DNA of 64,000 nt from Lepiota brunneoincarnata (taxonomy: Eukaryota; Basidiomycota; Agaricomycetes; Agaricales; Agaricaceae): assembly GCA_023014365.1 (NCBI GenBank), contig JAEBUN010000006.1, forward strand, positions 1,847,949 through 1,911,948, read 5' to 3'. Shown here in pieces: positions 44,823 through 56,384 of this stretch. How positions within the stretch are numbered: the first letter of the stretch is position 1; the number at the start of each line of letters is the position of its first letter. The notes beneath the pieces are model-generated. The model was given only the letters and a program-made list of their open reading frames with translations. It was not told the origin of the DNA and ran no database searches. The position numbers and the translations under genes are program-made.

Positions 44823-46008
44823 CTTCAGGATTTCCCTGGTTATTCTTTAAGTTCTTTTTGAATGGTACTCTACAATCTCTTTATTTACCTTGCGCTGCCT
44901 TCATGCTCCACTGTTTTGGGGACTAGCTGCATGTACTATACGCCGCTTCCCGTGTTTCCTGATGGCTCCCAGACCTGTCGTAGCCAATGGCTCGTTTTCG
45001 GATGATTAGGGGTCTTGGCTTCGAGTGAAATATACCCGTGTGGAGACCTAATCTTGTCGGACTCAGTGTGTCGAGGCACAGCCGTGGGCAGGGGTACGCC
45101 TTGGGGTGAGCGCCTTCCGCGTCTTGCTTCGCTCCGTACCACTACCATCGTGCTAACCACTGGCACTGTCTGCCTACGCCCAGGACTCCAAGTTACGCTA
45201 GACCCGTGCTTCGGACGGGGCTTCACCACGGGCGATCCCGCTTCTCTACGGCATGCCAAGTCGCTGTTACTTATCGAGCAGGTGTACACCCGGCCTTCGC
45301 CCACTGGTCACTTGCAGTGCTTCAGGCTTAGCAAACTCTCTCACCCTTGTCAAGCTTATCATCATCTAGTCGCTGAACTACCTTTAAAAAATTCCTTTTA
45401 AGTAGGTAATTGTGGAGACGAAGATGAAAGAAGAAAAAAGGTTCACATATATAGCGACCACATATAGGAGTATGATTAATCACTTTGTGTTCCTGGGTCG
45501 TTTCGGAGAAGTCTGTTTCCTTTGTCGAACATGCATGACACCACCAACCGAACTCGCTCCTGGCCTGCCAAAGACGACGAACGCTGTAGCTAGAGCCCTC
45601 CTCGAACATGATTCGGATATCATCGAACAACTCGGAGGTGACATCAGGTCGGTGGAGGGTTTATGCGAGTACCTGCTGGAAGAATTAGAGGACTTGACCC
45701 CAGCCGATTTAGAGGAATGGCGTAGCATTCTCGTCTGCATTGTCATTTGATTATCTCAATCATGACAGAAACATGTTCTTCATGAAGATGTTAGCGACCC
45801 GATCATCAAGCTAAAATCCCCTGATGGATTTTTGTTGCTACGGGATCTGTTAGATTGGGCCCTGCGGAGATCTCAAAATCCAAATAATGGACGAAGGAAT
45901 GGTACGGCGAAGATAGTGGGGTGAGGTGGGTAGCGGACGAGCCGTACGCGTACATATCGGCAGAAAGGGCCCGACAACTTCTACATGTCGGAACCTTGGT
46001 GCCCCCTC
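44823..46008. other. Intergenic region with a GC-rich open block
   Basis: A GC-rich block at about 44936-45310 stays open in one frame on each strand (128 and 122 codons) but shows no domain. A short plus-strand frame at 45540-45750, ending LLEELEDLTPADLEEWRS, could be a small protein. Neither is convincing. Confidence 0.35.
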
Positions 46009-49000
46009 CTAAAGGCATGGCTTAACTATGCCCGCTCCGTCAGGAAGGGCCGTTGCGCTCTTGCTATTGCAATCAACGCAGATAAGCGTATCACGCGCTG
46101 AAGTAACAAACGCATTAGCTCTCAACCGAAGCGAATAGAAACAGCTAGGCACCGCAAGTGGCACAAACGTAGAGCGGGAGCGACACGGGTCGGTTGCAAC
46201 AAGCGCACATGAACTTGTTCGGTTTGCTCTTCGCTTTTGAGTCAGTTCCCAATCCCTTTCCACGATTGGCCTCCGAGTCCCTAAGAGTGCCCTTGATTCT
46301 ATCAACAAGCGCTCTCGCGTCTCTAATCAGGAACGAGATTCGAAAATCATGGAGTACAATGGACGCTTTGAGCACCGAGTGCGTCTTATCGTGTACAAGA
46401 TTGTTGTCGTTGGGGACTCGTTTACGCAATCCGGACACAGACTGATCATCTGAGAGTGTTCTGCATTGACACACTGCGAATACATATATCCGGGCTTAAG
46501 GATTGTCCGACCACAATTACTGCAGGTGTTCTTGCTGGAAAGGATAAATTAGGGACAAGAATAGACTGCTAAGGGCGATCTTACAAGACGTAAGCTTCCC
46601 TTGAGCTTGTGTAATCAACCAGGGCATGACAAAGGCCAGCGAATCCGGGCCATAGTGTATCATCAAGCTTAGAGGGGGCACCGTCGTCTTCAGTTTGATC
46701 ACGATTAGGCGCAATTTGGTCTTCTTCGTCCCAGTCTCGTAGCCGGAGGTTCGTCATCTCCCTTCGCTCCGTGATGCGTTCCTTCAGGAATTCCCACGTC
46801 CTCTCTTCTTCTGGATCAAGTACTGCGCAGCCTTGCAGGCAAAAGCCCGGCGCGCCTTTGCTGCGTTTTCGCGAAGATCTTCCGGACGATATCGGAATCT
46901 GAAAAGCTCTGGTGGTGTCCGCGTGAGGATGAAGGTACAGGGTTCTTCATTTCTTTCCTCAACTTCCATTTTATCGCCACCACTGTTGTGGGTCCTTTCG
47001 GTTAGCGCTACTCTCTACTCCTTCCTCTATATTCGGGCCTTCCTCGACCTCGCCTCCTTTCGTCTCTGCACCATCATTCCCCTTCACCTCTTGCCCACCT
47101 TCTTCCCCGCTCTGGGATCCCCCCCCGTCTTCGTCTCCACTACCCGCCTCTTCTCGGGCCTCGTCACCTGCCTCTTCCTTCGCTTCCACTGCTTGCCTCT
47201 TCTTCGTCTCCAGCATCCGCTTCTTCTTCGTCTCCATCGCTGGACTCTTCTTCGCCTTCATCTTCCCCATCCCCCTCTCCCTCCTCCTCCTCACCCTCAA
47301 CCATGTAGGTGCCAGTGATCCTCTGGACTGTAGGATCAAAGGTACCAGAAAGTTGATAGGTGGTATTTCCGTCGTTCTTATCTCCCAGAGTCGGCTTGAC
47401 TTGAAGAAGTCCGTTTTCTGTACTCTGGCAGCTACCTGATACGTCTGCTTTTCCGGAGCACGATTCGACCCTGCCGCTCAGAGCCACTCCATTTACAACG
47501 TCAATGCGGACCAAGAGAAGGCCCTTGACAGAAACGCAGTCACCATCAAGATCGGTGTGGTAGCAATGCCCTGTCCACAACCCTTCCAGACTGGATAGGA
47601 AGCTCGGTTCGTCCGTATCCAGTTGCACCGGCGGTATGTCAACGTCTATTGGCGTATACGAAAATGTGTCTTGGGTCGGGTATTTTAAGAAGGAGACGGC
47701 GTTCAAATCAAGTTGGTCGTCCGCGTTCTCGTTTTTGTCTGTCGATATATCCTGCCAAGCCGCAAAGCTATGCTCAGATGGCTCACACAAATCAGGACTC
47801 GCCTAAATCAAGCGATACTAGCATTGGTATAACGGCTAGTCATCAAATAAGCATAATGGCCAAGCCCACCATACCAAAGGCGAAATTCTCAAGTTGGGCC
47901 TTAGCGTCAATGTAGACCTGCCTATAAATAGCTGCGATCTTGTCAACAGGAAGGCGAACGACAAATGACTGGAAAGGTTTACCTCCGAGGATTTCGACCC
48001 GCTGTTTGATGATAATAACAACCGAATTAAGGCTTTCTGCCTAATAATCTAGTTCGTCCACATCGAGAACATGGTGGCACGCAGCCTCGATCACGCGAGT
48101 GTGGTGTCTCAAGAGAAGGCAAAGCAAAGGGTAAACATACTGAGGATATGTGTCAGTTGTATTACCCGTGAGAAACAAAACGGACTCACTCTCTCGATCC
48201 TTCCGGGTCCTGTTATAAGGGAAACTGTAGCGGGGGAGTCGATATTGTACCCCACACTCTTCGAGTTCTTCTCCAGACGCGCTCCCTCGCTCTTGACGAA
48301 AGACTCGGTTAGTTGGGAAAGATCAGAATCTAGTCGCTCATTCTCGTCAACGGTCTTCGTCGCTCGCAAAAGTTGCTCGATGGTCCGAAAATAGTCCATG
48401 TCGAGATACCAGTCGACGTTGAATCCATTGCCGGGTTTGATTCTGTCCAAGCTTCCGTGCATTTTTTGGATATAAAGGTAGATCTGGTTTTTGTATTGTG
48501 AGATGCTATGATGCCATCCTGGACATTTCAGATGTAAACAGAACTAGAAATCGAGGGGTGATATGTTGCTAACCTTTGGCCCTAGAACGCTAGCCAATCG
48601 AGAAGACTAAGGGGTGGAGTGAAACTAGAGGCTGTTTCTAATAGGAAGGTCACTTACGTCCACCCTTCTGGTCGTTGGATTGCGAAGATATTCGCTTCTT
48701 TAATGCTAATGAACCCAGTTCCGTCATCATCTATAGATTCGAGAATCGGTTGTAGATGAGCTATGTTGATGTGCTCAAGCGTCCACCGATCAATGCGGTT
48801 GACGGGAGCACTCAAGAATTGCTGTTCAGTTGGGCTGGTCTCGGACTCAGAAGAATGCTTGTCCAAGTCGGGTGATACCTCGGGGAGACCAACAACTGTG
48901 GCGTCGGGTGTCGCAAGGCGCGTTGCGGCATTGGACTGGTCCATGAAATAGTCGCGTAGAGCAAGGACAAAGCGTCTCGCTTTGACGTTTCCCTTCCATT

Positions 49001-50450
49001 TCTATAACCCCAGCTCAACAGAAACTAAACTTCTGGATAAATATCACTGACCATATCCTTCCACAACATTTGGAGGTCCTAATGCGAGTTTCTCTGCTTG
49101 TTAGGTGATCTGTCAACAAGCTCATGATGGGACTCACCCTATCTTTAATCTTGTCGTGTGACTCCGAGAGCAGCGCGGACATTATTTGTTGCCCCTGCCT
49201 CTCCACTACCTCCGTGATCTGCTGACGCTGGGTCATCATCTTTGCTTCGAAGATAGCGGGGTTTCTCTTGAATGTCTCGTCGACGTCCTCCGTAAGCTCC
49301 TTGAGAAGAGTTTTCCGTGCAGCCACAACCTCATCACTGCCTCTGGAGGTAGAGCGTTGTGCGACGGCAGATAAAGACTCCCCAGATTTTCGTGAGGGGA
49401 TCGTCCTTCTCCTCACATACTCTGGCGCCCCCGTTATCTTCGATAAATTTGGATACTTCCCTCTCCCGCGGTGTCTCAAGCTTCTTGAAAATATCTAACA
49501 TTCGATCTTCGATATTTTTAAGGGTAGCCTGCTGTTTGTCGAGCTTCTCATTGGCGGCCCCCACGCCCAATGCTGTATGGACGGAGAGAGCCTGTTCAAG
49601 CTTGGTCCGATAATCAGCAAATACTGACGTGTGGGCTGCTAAGCGGCTCTCATAGATTTTCGGTTTCAGTGTCCTAGCTAGCCAATTTCAAGGCTCGGAC
49701 TCCGACGCACAAAATTCGCTGCGACTTACAAAGAAAACTCTTTTTCAGATAGGCATCACATGCGGAGCTGCATTTCGTGATGCTCCTTGCTATTTGTTAG
49801 ATGAGGGGCTGCATTCTGTCCCTGATAGATACCCCATCGGGACCAAGCTCCTCTGGGTCCTTCGTGTGATGTGACCTAGCAGATACTGAAGAAAACTAGG
49901 GCCATCGCGAAGATCGGATAACAGACGCACTGAAATAGAACACACATCGTGTCCTGCATCTCGATACGAATAGCTAACACCTTCTGATTATTCTCCCGGC
50001 GCATGAGGGCAAGCGTGACGACCAATTTGAGTGCAACAACCGCAACTAGTACAGGGCACTTGATATTTTAATTCACGAAAAATAATCCAAGGACAGAAGT
50101 CCTACCTCCGATGAATGAGTGTGCTTGATCAAGAGCATCCAAACCCTTCATCACAATTTTCGCAGATTCCGTAAAGGTGGATATAGCGGTCTCTACGATC
50201 TTATTATCCAGGGAAGAGAAGCTGGCAGCTGCAGCCTGAATGGTGGCTTGGTTGTCGTTGTAGAACTGATTGAAAAAATTCAATGTCGGCGACTCGCTCT
50301 TGGCAGTCACTTCCTCAACCCCGGGTTCACAATATTGTTGGTAGATGGGTCAACGCCGTACCTAAGCCATCAACTGAGTGTTCAATCCTGCCAACATCGG
50401 AGGCATGATACGCAGCCTTGTAAGCCAACCCTAGGGTAGCGCTTTTGTCT
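46009..50450 (-). CDS. Large helical/EF-hand/zinc-finger protein, distal copy (several frame breaks)
   Basis: This is a paralogue of 50883-55727, with the same order of blocks. An N-terminal helical region (GLDALDQAHSFIGG, VVALKLVVTLALMRRENNQK, YLKKSFL) leads to a coiled-coil (NEKLDKQQATLKNIEDRM, DTPRERE-like). A canonical EF-hand loop DDDGTGFISIKE lies near 48700-48740. Next are QYKNQIYLYIQKMHGSL and ITGPGRIER, a Ser/Glu-rich linker near 47160-47300, and two degenerate Cys clusters. The first cluster lacks a ZZ cysteine; the second is CACCNRPVSLPLYVCATC then LICVDC. The protein ends right after CVDC, without the coiled-coil of its relative. Frame shifts occur at 49387-49390 and around 47160, 46975, 46850 and 46420. 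No in-frame start Met was found near 50450. Confidence 0.6.
48705..48740 (-). other. EF-hand calcium-binding loop in the distal copy
   Basis: A 12-residue loop, D-D-D-G-T-G-F-I-S-I-K-E, matches the EF-hand consensus at positions 1, 3, 6, 8 and 12. It is identical to the loop in the proximal copy. Confidence 0.75.
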
Positions 50451-50882
50451 TGCTCCTGGTTCGGTGAGAGCGGGGAGAGTCGAAATAGTTAGAATAGTGG
50501 TCCCAGTAATAACGTGGATTATAAGTCAGCCGCGGGATTTATGGGTAATGCTTGTATATACATATTGATTACAAAGTGATCTTGTTCGGATTTGTCTTTC
50601 TTACGTTCTTGGACCCCAGATCTGAGCGCTTATCAAGCTCGCTTGCCATTGGGTTGCAAAAGCAATGGCCCGTGGAGTACCGAGGTCATCTAGGGTCCCG
50701 ATATGATGGCCAAATTGTGCAACTGCTCTCATGTAGGATTTGGTGCGCCCGTTACCCTACATAACACACCAAATGCCCCTAAGCAACACTAATCAAATTC
50801 GCTGCATTGGGTACTTGAACATGATAACCTTACACCTACACAAGTAAGGCTCGAAATATACTTGTTGTTCCAATCAACGTCT

Positions 50883-53800
50883 TTAATGGTTTTCTGCCGA
50901 TATGACGGCACTATCAGAGGTGTTATTCTCGTCCGGCGTCTGGCTGTCACCATCAGGCAGCACATGAAGTTGGGTGGCAATCCTCCGGAGTAGTGACTCA
51001 AACGTGGCCAGGCGCGCTTCCACCTTGATTTCTAATGCAGCAATACGCCCCTCCAGCGTTGCTTCCAAAACTTCAAGCCTCTGGCCGACGGTAGCTTCCA
51101 GGGTGTTAATACGCACTAGTGTGGGATCTGGTTTCTCGGTTTCGAAGTGTGTGGGCTCGAGATTATGAAGTCGTAGCAGATGGTGGTCGGAGCGATGAAC
51201 CGAACAACCGGGCCCATCGTTGAGCACCGGTAACTCTTTCTCCTCGCAATCCATGCAGAGATAGGTTTCACGCGCTGGATCATGCAGGGATTAACCGCAG
51301 TGCACCGATAAGGCATGGGATGAATACTTACAACAAGTGATGCAAACCCAACATGGGATCCTCACCGGCTTCGTACAACAACCACACAGTAGTTCTGAAT
51401 GGCCACCGGTCGGGGCGTGATGCTCTTCAACCATATGCCCTTCATCTTCTTCTTTCGATGTCAGCTCCAGGAAAGTCTTCTTCAGTCGTGTCGCCATCAA
51501 GCGGGCTTCATTGATAAGCCAAGGGAAAAAGTATCTGTGGACGTATTGCCGACATTTGATCAGCGTATGGTCGACGTCATGAGTAAAGTCATGGCGCTGG
51601 GCGGGTTTGTCCATGCATTGCGAGCAAAGATCGAAAGAGTTGGTCATGTCGGGATCCATACACGTTAGGCAGATATACCGATGATCGATAAGACGATAGG
51701 CACACCCATCGCAATTTATGCCACTGAGTAGAAAGTATAAGATTTCAACAAAGCAGAAGGAAGCGGAACGACATACTAGTGGAACGGTAGTCTTAATAGA
51801 GACCAAGCCAGTGTTTCCACGCATAAGCGGATATTCGCGGGGGGCAACTTGAACTTCAACCAATACCAGGTATCTCGCTCAGCGGGGGTGAGAGGATTCG
51901 GCGTCATGAAATTGCAAGTCGAAAGTAACCAGTTTCGCTTGTAGAAGTCGAGGAACATCCGGCGATTGGTGTTCCAGGACCTGAGTTGCGTCCATGACCA
52001 TAGTCTGCGGCGAACAAGATGTAGAACCGCCTCACGGGCGAATGCCCACCGTGCTCGGGCCTTGTTCTCTCCCTCGAACAACAGGTTGCGATAAGCGGCT
52101 ACTTCCACTGGTGCACGGAGAAACATGAATGACCTTGTTGCTTCTTCTTCTTCCTCGGGCTCTGGCACAATCTTAGGCGAATTATTTCCCGTATCAATGA
52201 CGGTAGCGTCAGCGCGGTCTGTATTTGAACCGCCTTGGGCATCGACTGCAACAGAGGTGTCGTCTGCGGCACCACTTGTCCGAGCATCAGACTCACTAGC
52301 TGCGGCGCCCGCCCTAGAATCAGCGCCGATATCGTTGTCGACACCACCCTCCTCCGTCCTGTTCGCACTCCCTACGTCCTCCGCCCCGCCGTCCCCGGCA
52401 TCCGCACCGTTCCCCGTGTCTTTGGTATTGCCCGCCCTCGCCTGCGACATATCTCCCTCTCCTCCAGCTACCGCAATTGCAGCCCCGAAGGGATAGTTAT
52501 CGAATGCGGCTTGGGCATCTGCAAGCTCCAAGTACGTATACCATAAGCCCGCGAGTTCCTCCCGCTCGGAGTCGAAATAGCCAAGGAGTCTCAACGAAAA
52601 TCCATCGACGAAGGACATGAGTAAGTCAATTTCTTCATTTTTTTCACCCCCTTCCTTCCCAACAATCGGCCGTCTTCGGCCACGGACATCGAGTCTTCCC
52701 GAGTGTGTGACTGCAACACCCTTAAGCTTCGCCTCATCCTCAGGATCAAACATGATCTTTAGTTGCGTCAACCCCAACGCGCAGAGCGTGGATTTGCCTT
52801 GAAAAGACCATAAATGGCCCGACCAAAAACCGTCGAGGGCGTTGATGAAGGGATCCGTGTCGAAGGAGTGAGATGGCCAGTCCAGCCAAACGCCTTGGTA
52901 GTTGTTTTGGGATTCGGGGTTGAAGGAAAAGATGGGCTTTGCGGACTCCGGATCCATGATAAATTTGCTACCTTCGGACTCGTTCTTTGTCTTGGACGTG
53001 TCTTGCCAACCGAGAATTAAGCTTTCTCGAGACGGGAGACCATATTTGTTGACTGATAAATCGTGGAACTGCATTCAGTCAGCAGCTGGTGGGTTCAAGG
53101 ATAAGGATATTTACTCACCATTCCCAGTGCGAAATTCACTAGATGCGAGCTGAGGTCTACATGGACCTGTTTGTATATCGCTGAGGGGGAGGAAGGTAAG
53201 CCGAGAAAGCCCCGAGGACTCAAAACCACACACCACCCAAAGTCTCAATGCGCTGCTCGACTACATCGAATATCGAGCCCAGCGTGGTAGCCATGTGTGG
53301 AAACTCCTCCGAGTCGACGACATGGCTACATGCATAGTGGAAAACTTCGAGGTGACGTCGGAGGGTGAGAAAAAGGATAGGGAACAAGTACTAACACCGT
53401 TTCTGAATCAACAACCATGACGGACAAATGAGGCTGACGTACGCGCTCTATCCTTCCCGGCCCAGTTACAAGCGTAACCGTAGCGGCACTGTCCAAGTCG
53501 TAGCCGATATTCTCCAGGTTTTTCTGCAGTCTCTCCTCTTCGTGGGTAGTATGCTCTTCAGTTAGTGAGACAAGCTCATCACAGATACTTTCCATAGTCC
53601 TTCGCTGTCCCGGTTGATCGCAAGATTGATTCGATACCAGTTATTGAGTAATGACGTAGATAGCTGTCCACGTAATATCGATTCTCCTTGAGAACATTTT
53701 TGAGGAGACTATTCATCTCCTGGAGTATCAGGAAGATCCTGTTCTCGTAGTCTGCAAGGCTCATCTCCCAGCCTTCCATGGCCATCCCATGGTTAGATGA

Positions 53801-55727
53801 CGTAAGAAATAGAAATTTAAGGCAGGGCACCTTTTGCCCAAAATGCTATCCATTGGATTAGACTGAAAAAACCGTCACTACAACCCCGGAAAAAAGAGCG
53901 GAAACTCACCTCCAACCTTTCGGGCGCCCGACTGCAAACGTATTGGCTTCCTTGATACTGATAAACCCAGTTCCATCATCATCGATGGCTTCGAGAATCG
54001 ACTGGAGGTGTGCGACGTTGATATATTCCAATGCCCATCGATTGTCACCCAGCACATGCGGGCCTGTGTTGACTATGGTTAATTGCTCTACGCCGTTGGC
54101 CGTCGGCATCTGTATCATAAAAGAATCACGCCTTGGGTCTGGCGTAGCAGCCGTGAACTGCTCTGTAAAGTAATCTCGGAGTGCGAGGACGAAATGTCGT
54201 GCTTTAACGATTCCTTTCCAGCCCTATGAGAATGAATGCAGTGAGAGACTGATCATCGGTGCGTAGTGACATGGGACGGGAATATACCATCTCCCTCCAC
54301 AGGTTTTGCAAGTCCTGTCCTATCCATTAACGTTCGATCAAGTAATATGCATGGAGCCACTGACAACATCCTTGATCCTGTCGTGGGTTCCTGCGGAAAG
54401 GACGGTGACAATATATTGACCCTGCTTCTCTACCGCATCTGCGATATTCCGGCTTTGAATTTCCAGCTTCCGGTCGAAGAGTGTGAAGTTGCGCTTCATA
54501 ATTACGTCCACATCCTCCGCTAGCTCTTTCTTAAATTTCTCCTTAACTGAGTCGGCATCACTCTTGGTGTTGGAGCTTTTGTCGGCGAGGTTTGCCATGC
54601 TTTCACCAGATTTCTTGACAAGGAGCTCGAGAAGGTCGTTGTGATCGACGACAACTTTTGCACCCCCGCATTGCTCGATATACTCTGTAACCTCTTTCTC
54701 TCGTGGTGTGTCGAGCTTGCGAAAGACCTGTTGTAACATATCTAGCTTATCTTCAATGGTCTGAAGCTTCGACGTCTGGTTGTCCAATTTCTCATTTGCA
54801 GCATCGATTCCGAGCGCGATATGGACGGTCAACGATTTGTCAAGCTGGTCTCGATAGTCCATGAACCTCGCTGCATACTCGGCAAGACGGCCCTCGTAAA
54901 TTTTGGATTTGAGGGTTTTGGCTATGGAGCATGAGGTAGGGTCCGATAATACGCATATTGACGAGTACGAACCGATGAAGCTCTTCTTCAAATAAACGTC
55001 GCAGGCCGAACCACATTCCTTGATATCTCTCGCAATTTGCTCCATCAAAGGCTGCATCCGATCCTTCAAAATTACCCCATCAGGGCCAAACTCGTCTGGG
55101 TCTTTGACGCGACGCAACCTAATCCCAGTATCACACCGGTGACCTTCGAACTGAGGCTGGCAATGGTATTACTCACTGGAACAGTGTGCACATCATCTGC
55201 TGCATCTGTATCTTAACCGCCATGACCTTTTGATTATTTTCCCTCCTCGTCATATCCAGAGTTACAACGAGCTTGAATGCGACGACGGCCACTGACAGTA
55301 GCCATAAGACAAGGCACTAAAGATAGCAGCGAAGACGTCTACTTGCCCGCAATAAATGGATGCGCTTGACCGAGTGCATCCAAGCCATTCATCACAATCT
55401 TGGCCGATTCTGCAAAACCAGAGATGGCATTGTCTATTGTCTTGCTGTCCATCGATGAGATCCCATCGGTGGCGGCGCTGATAATTGTCTTGTTTGACTC
55501 ATAGAACGAGTTTACAAAACTGAGGGTGGGAGAATCGCCCGCAGTAGCGACCCGATTGCCTTTGAACGATATGCTCAGCGATTTCACAAGAGAATAGCAG
55601 CAGACGTACCAAAACCATCGAAAGCTTGCTCCTTCTTCCCAGGGGCCTGCTTGGCAGTAGTGAGAGTGTTGTATGCATCGACCAAGGCGTCGTCTGTTTC
55701 AGGGGCAGACATCGGCATCTCAGGCAT
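50883..55727 (-). CDS. Large helical/EF-hand/double ZZ-finger protein, proximal copy
   Basis: The start at 55727 gives MPEMPMSAPETDDALVD. An N-terminal helical region follows (FVNSFYESNKTIISAA, GLDALGQAHPFIAGK, AFKLVVTLDMTRRENNQK, SACDVYLKKSFI), then a coiled-coil (NEKLDNQTSKLQTIEDKLD, KLDTPREKEV). One EF-hand loop (DDDGTGFISIKE) lies near 53951-53986. Then come VTGPGRIER, a folded domain (FDTDPFINALDGFWSGHLW) and an Ala/Asp/Gly-rich linker near 52100-52480. A ZZ-type zinc finger follows (CDGCAYRLIDHRYICLTC..FDLCSQC, 51600-51715), then a second Cys cluster (CGCCTKPVRIPCWVCITC plus YLCMDC). The C-terminus is a coiled-coil (LEATVGQRLEVLEATLEG). From memory such proteins are multicopy in Agaricomycetes. 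A cell-death/immune-like role is only a hypothesis. Confidence 0.7.
51600..51715 (-). other. ZZ-type zinc finger
   Basis: The pattern CDGC..YICLTC..FDLCSQC followed by HDFTHDVDH matches the ZZ fold, with two zinc sites made of Cys pairs and a terminal His pair. ZZ domains bind protein N-termini or histone tails. Confidence 0.75.
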
Positions 55728-56384
55728 TTCGAATCTGAGGAGTTCGTTTGGGCGAGAAGATCCACTGAGGATCTGCATATATGCCCGTGGACAAGCGCCC
55801 AAGAACCCGGGCGTCCCATTTACGACGCTCAGGGCATTGCATTCTACCCGTGATCTGCTCTCACCCGCGATCTGCGTTCTCGACCTCCAGCCACTGTTTG
55901 CACCGAAATCTCCATGCTTGTTTATGTGATTATTCTATAGATTCTCTAAATATTTTGCGCTTAAAGTCAAAGTATCACAAGGGATGGAAAAATGGGCCTT
56001 TTTCATGCCGCCTGTGTCACACAATGTTATTTGATATGACACGCAGAACGGTTTCCTATTATGAGTTAGCGCCGACAGGAATCAGTGATCATGACGGCAT
56101 ATCGATGGCCCAGTCTCGTAATCGCCTCATTGTCTTGGTGTTACCCACAACGTTTCTTGCCCTGCCTCCGGATCGGGTTTGATTTATTGATGATCATTTG
56201 TTGGGAATAAATTAATACCCGCCCACTTTATGTTTGTTCACTGAGGAGCGCTTGAGCAGGGGAAATACATATGTATAGATGCTGCACGAGGTCATAAATA
56301 CTTCTCAACAAATACGAGGAAACTCTGTGCGTCCGCTCCAAACTCCTTAAGAAAAACCATGTCGTCGTGAGCCCTCGAAAAGGC
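55728..56384. other. Intergenic region
   Basis: Contains the promoter of the proximal EF-hand/ZZ gene and the 3' flank of the P450 gene. No gene recognised. Confidence 0.4.

Noticed and set aside
52125..52546. Plus-strand Ser/Ala/Pro-rich ORFs
   Set aside because: Antisense shadows of the low-complexity linker in the minus-strand EF-hand/ZZ gene.
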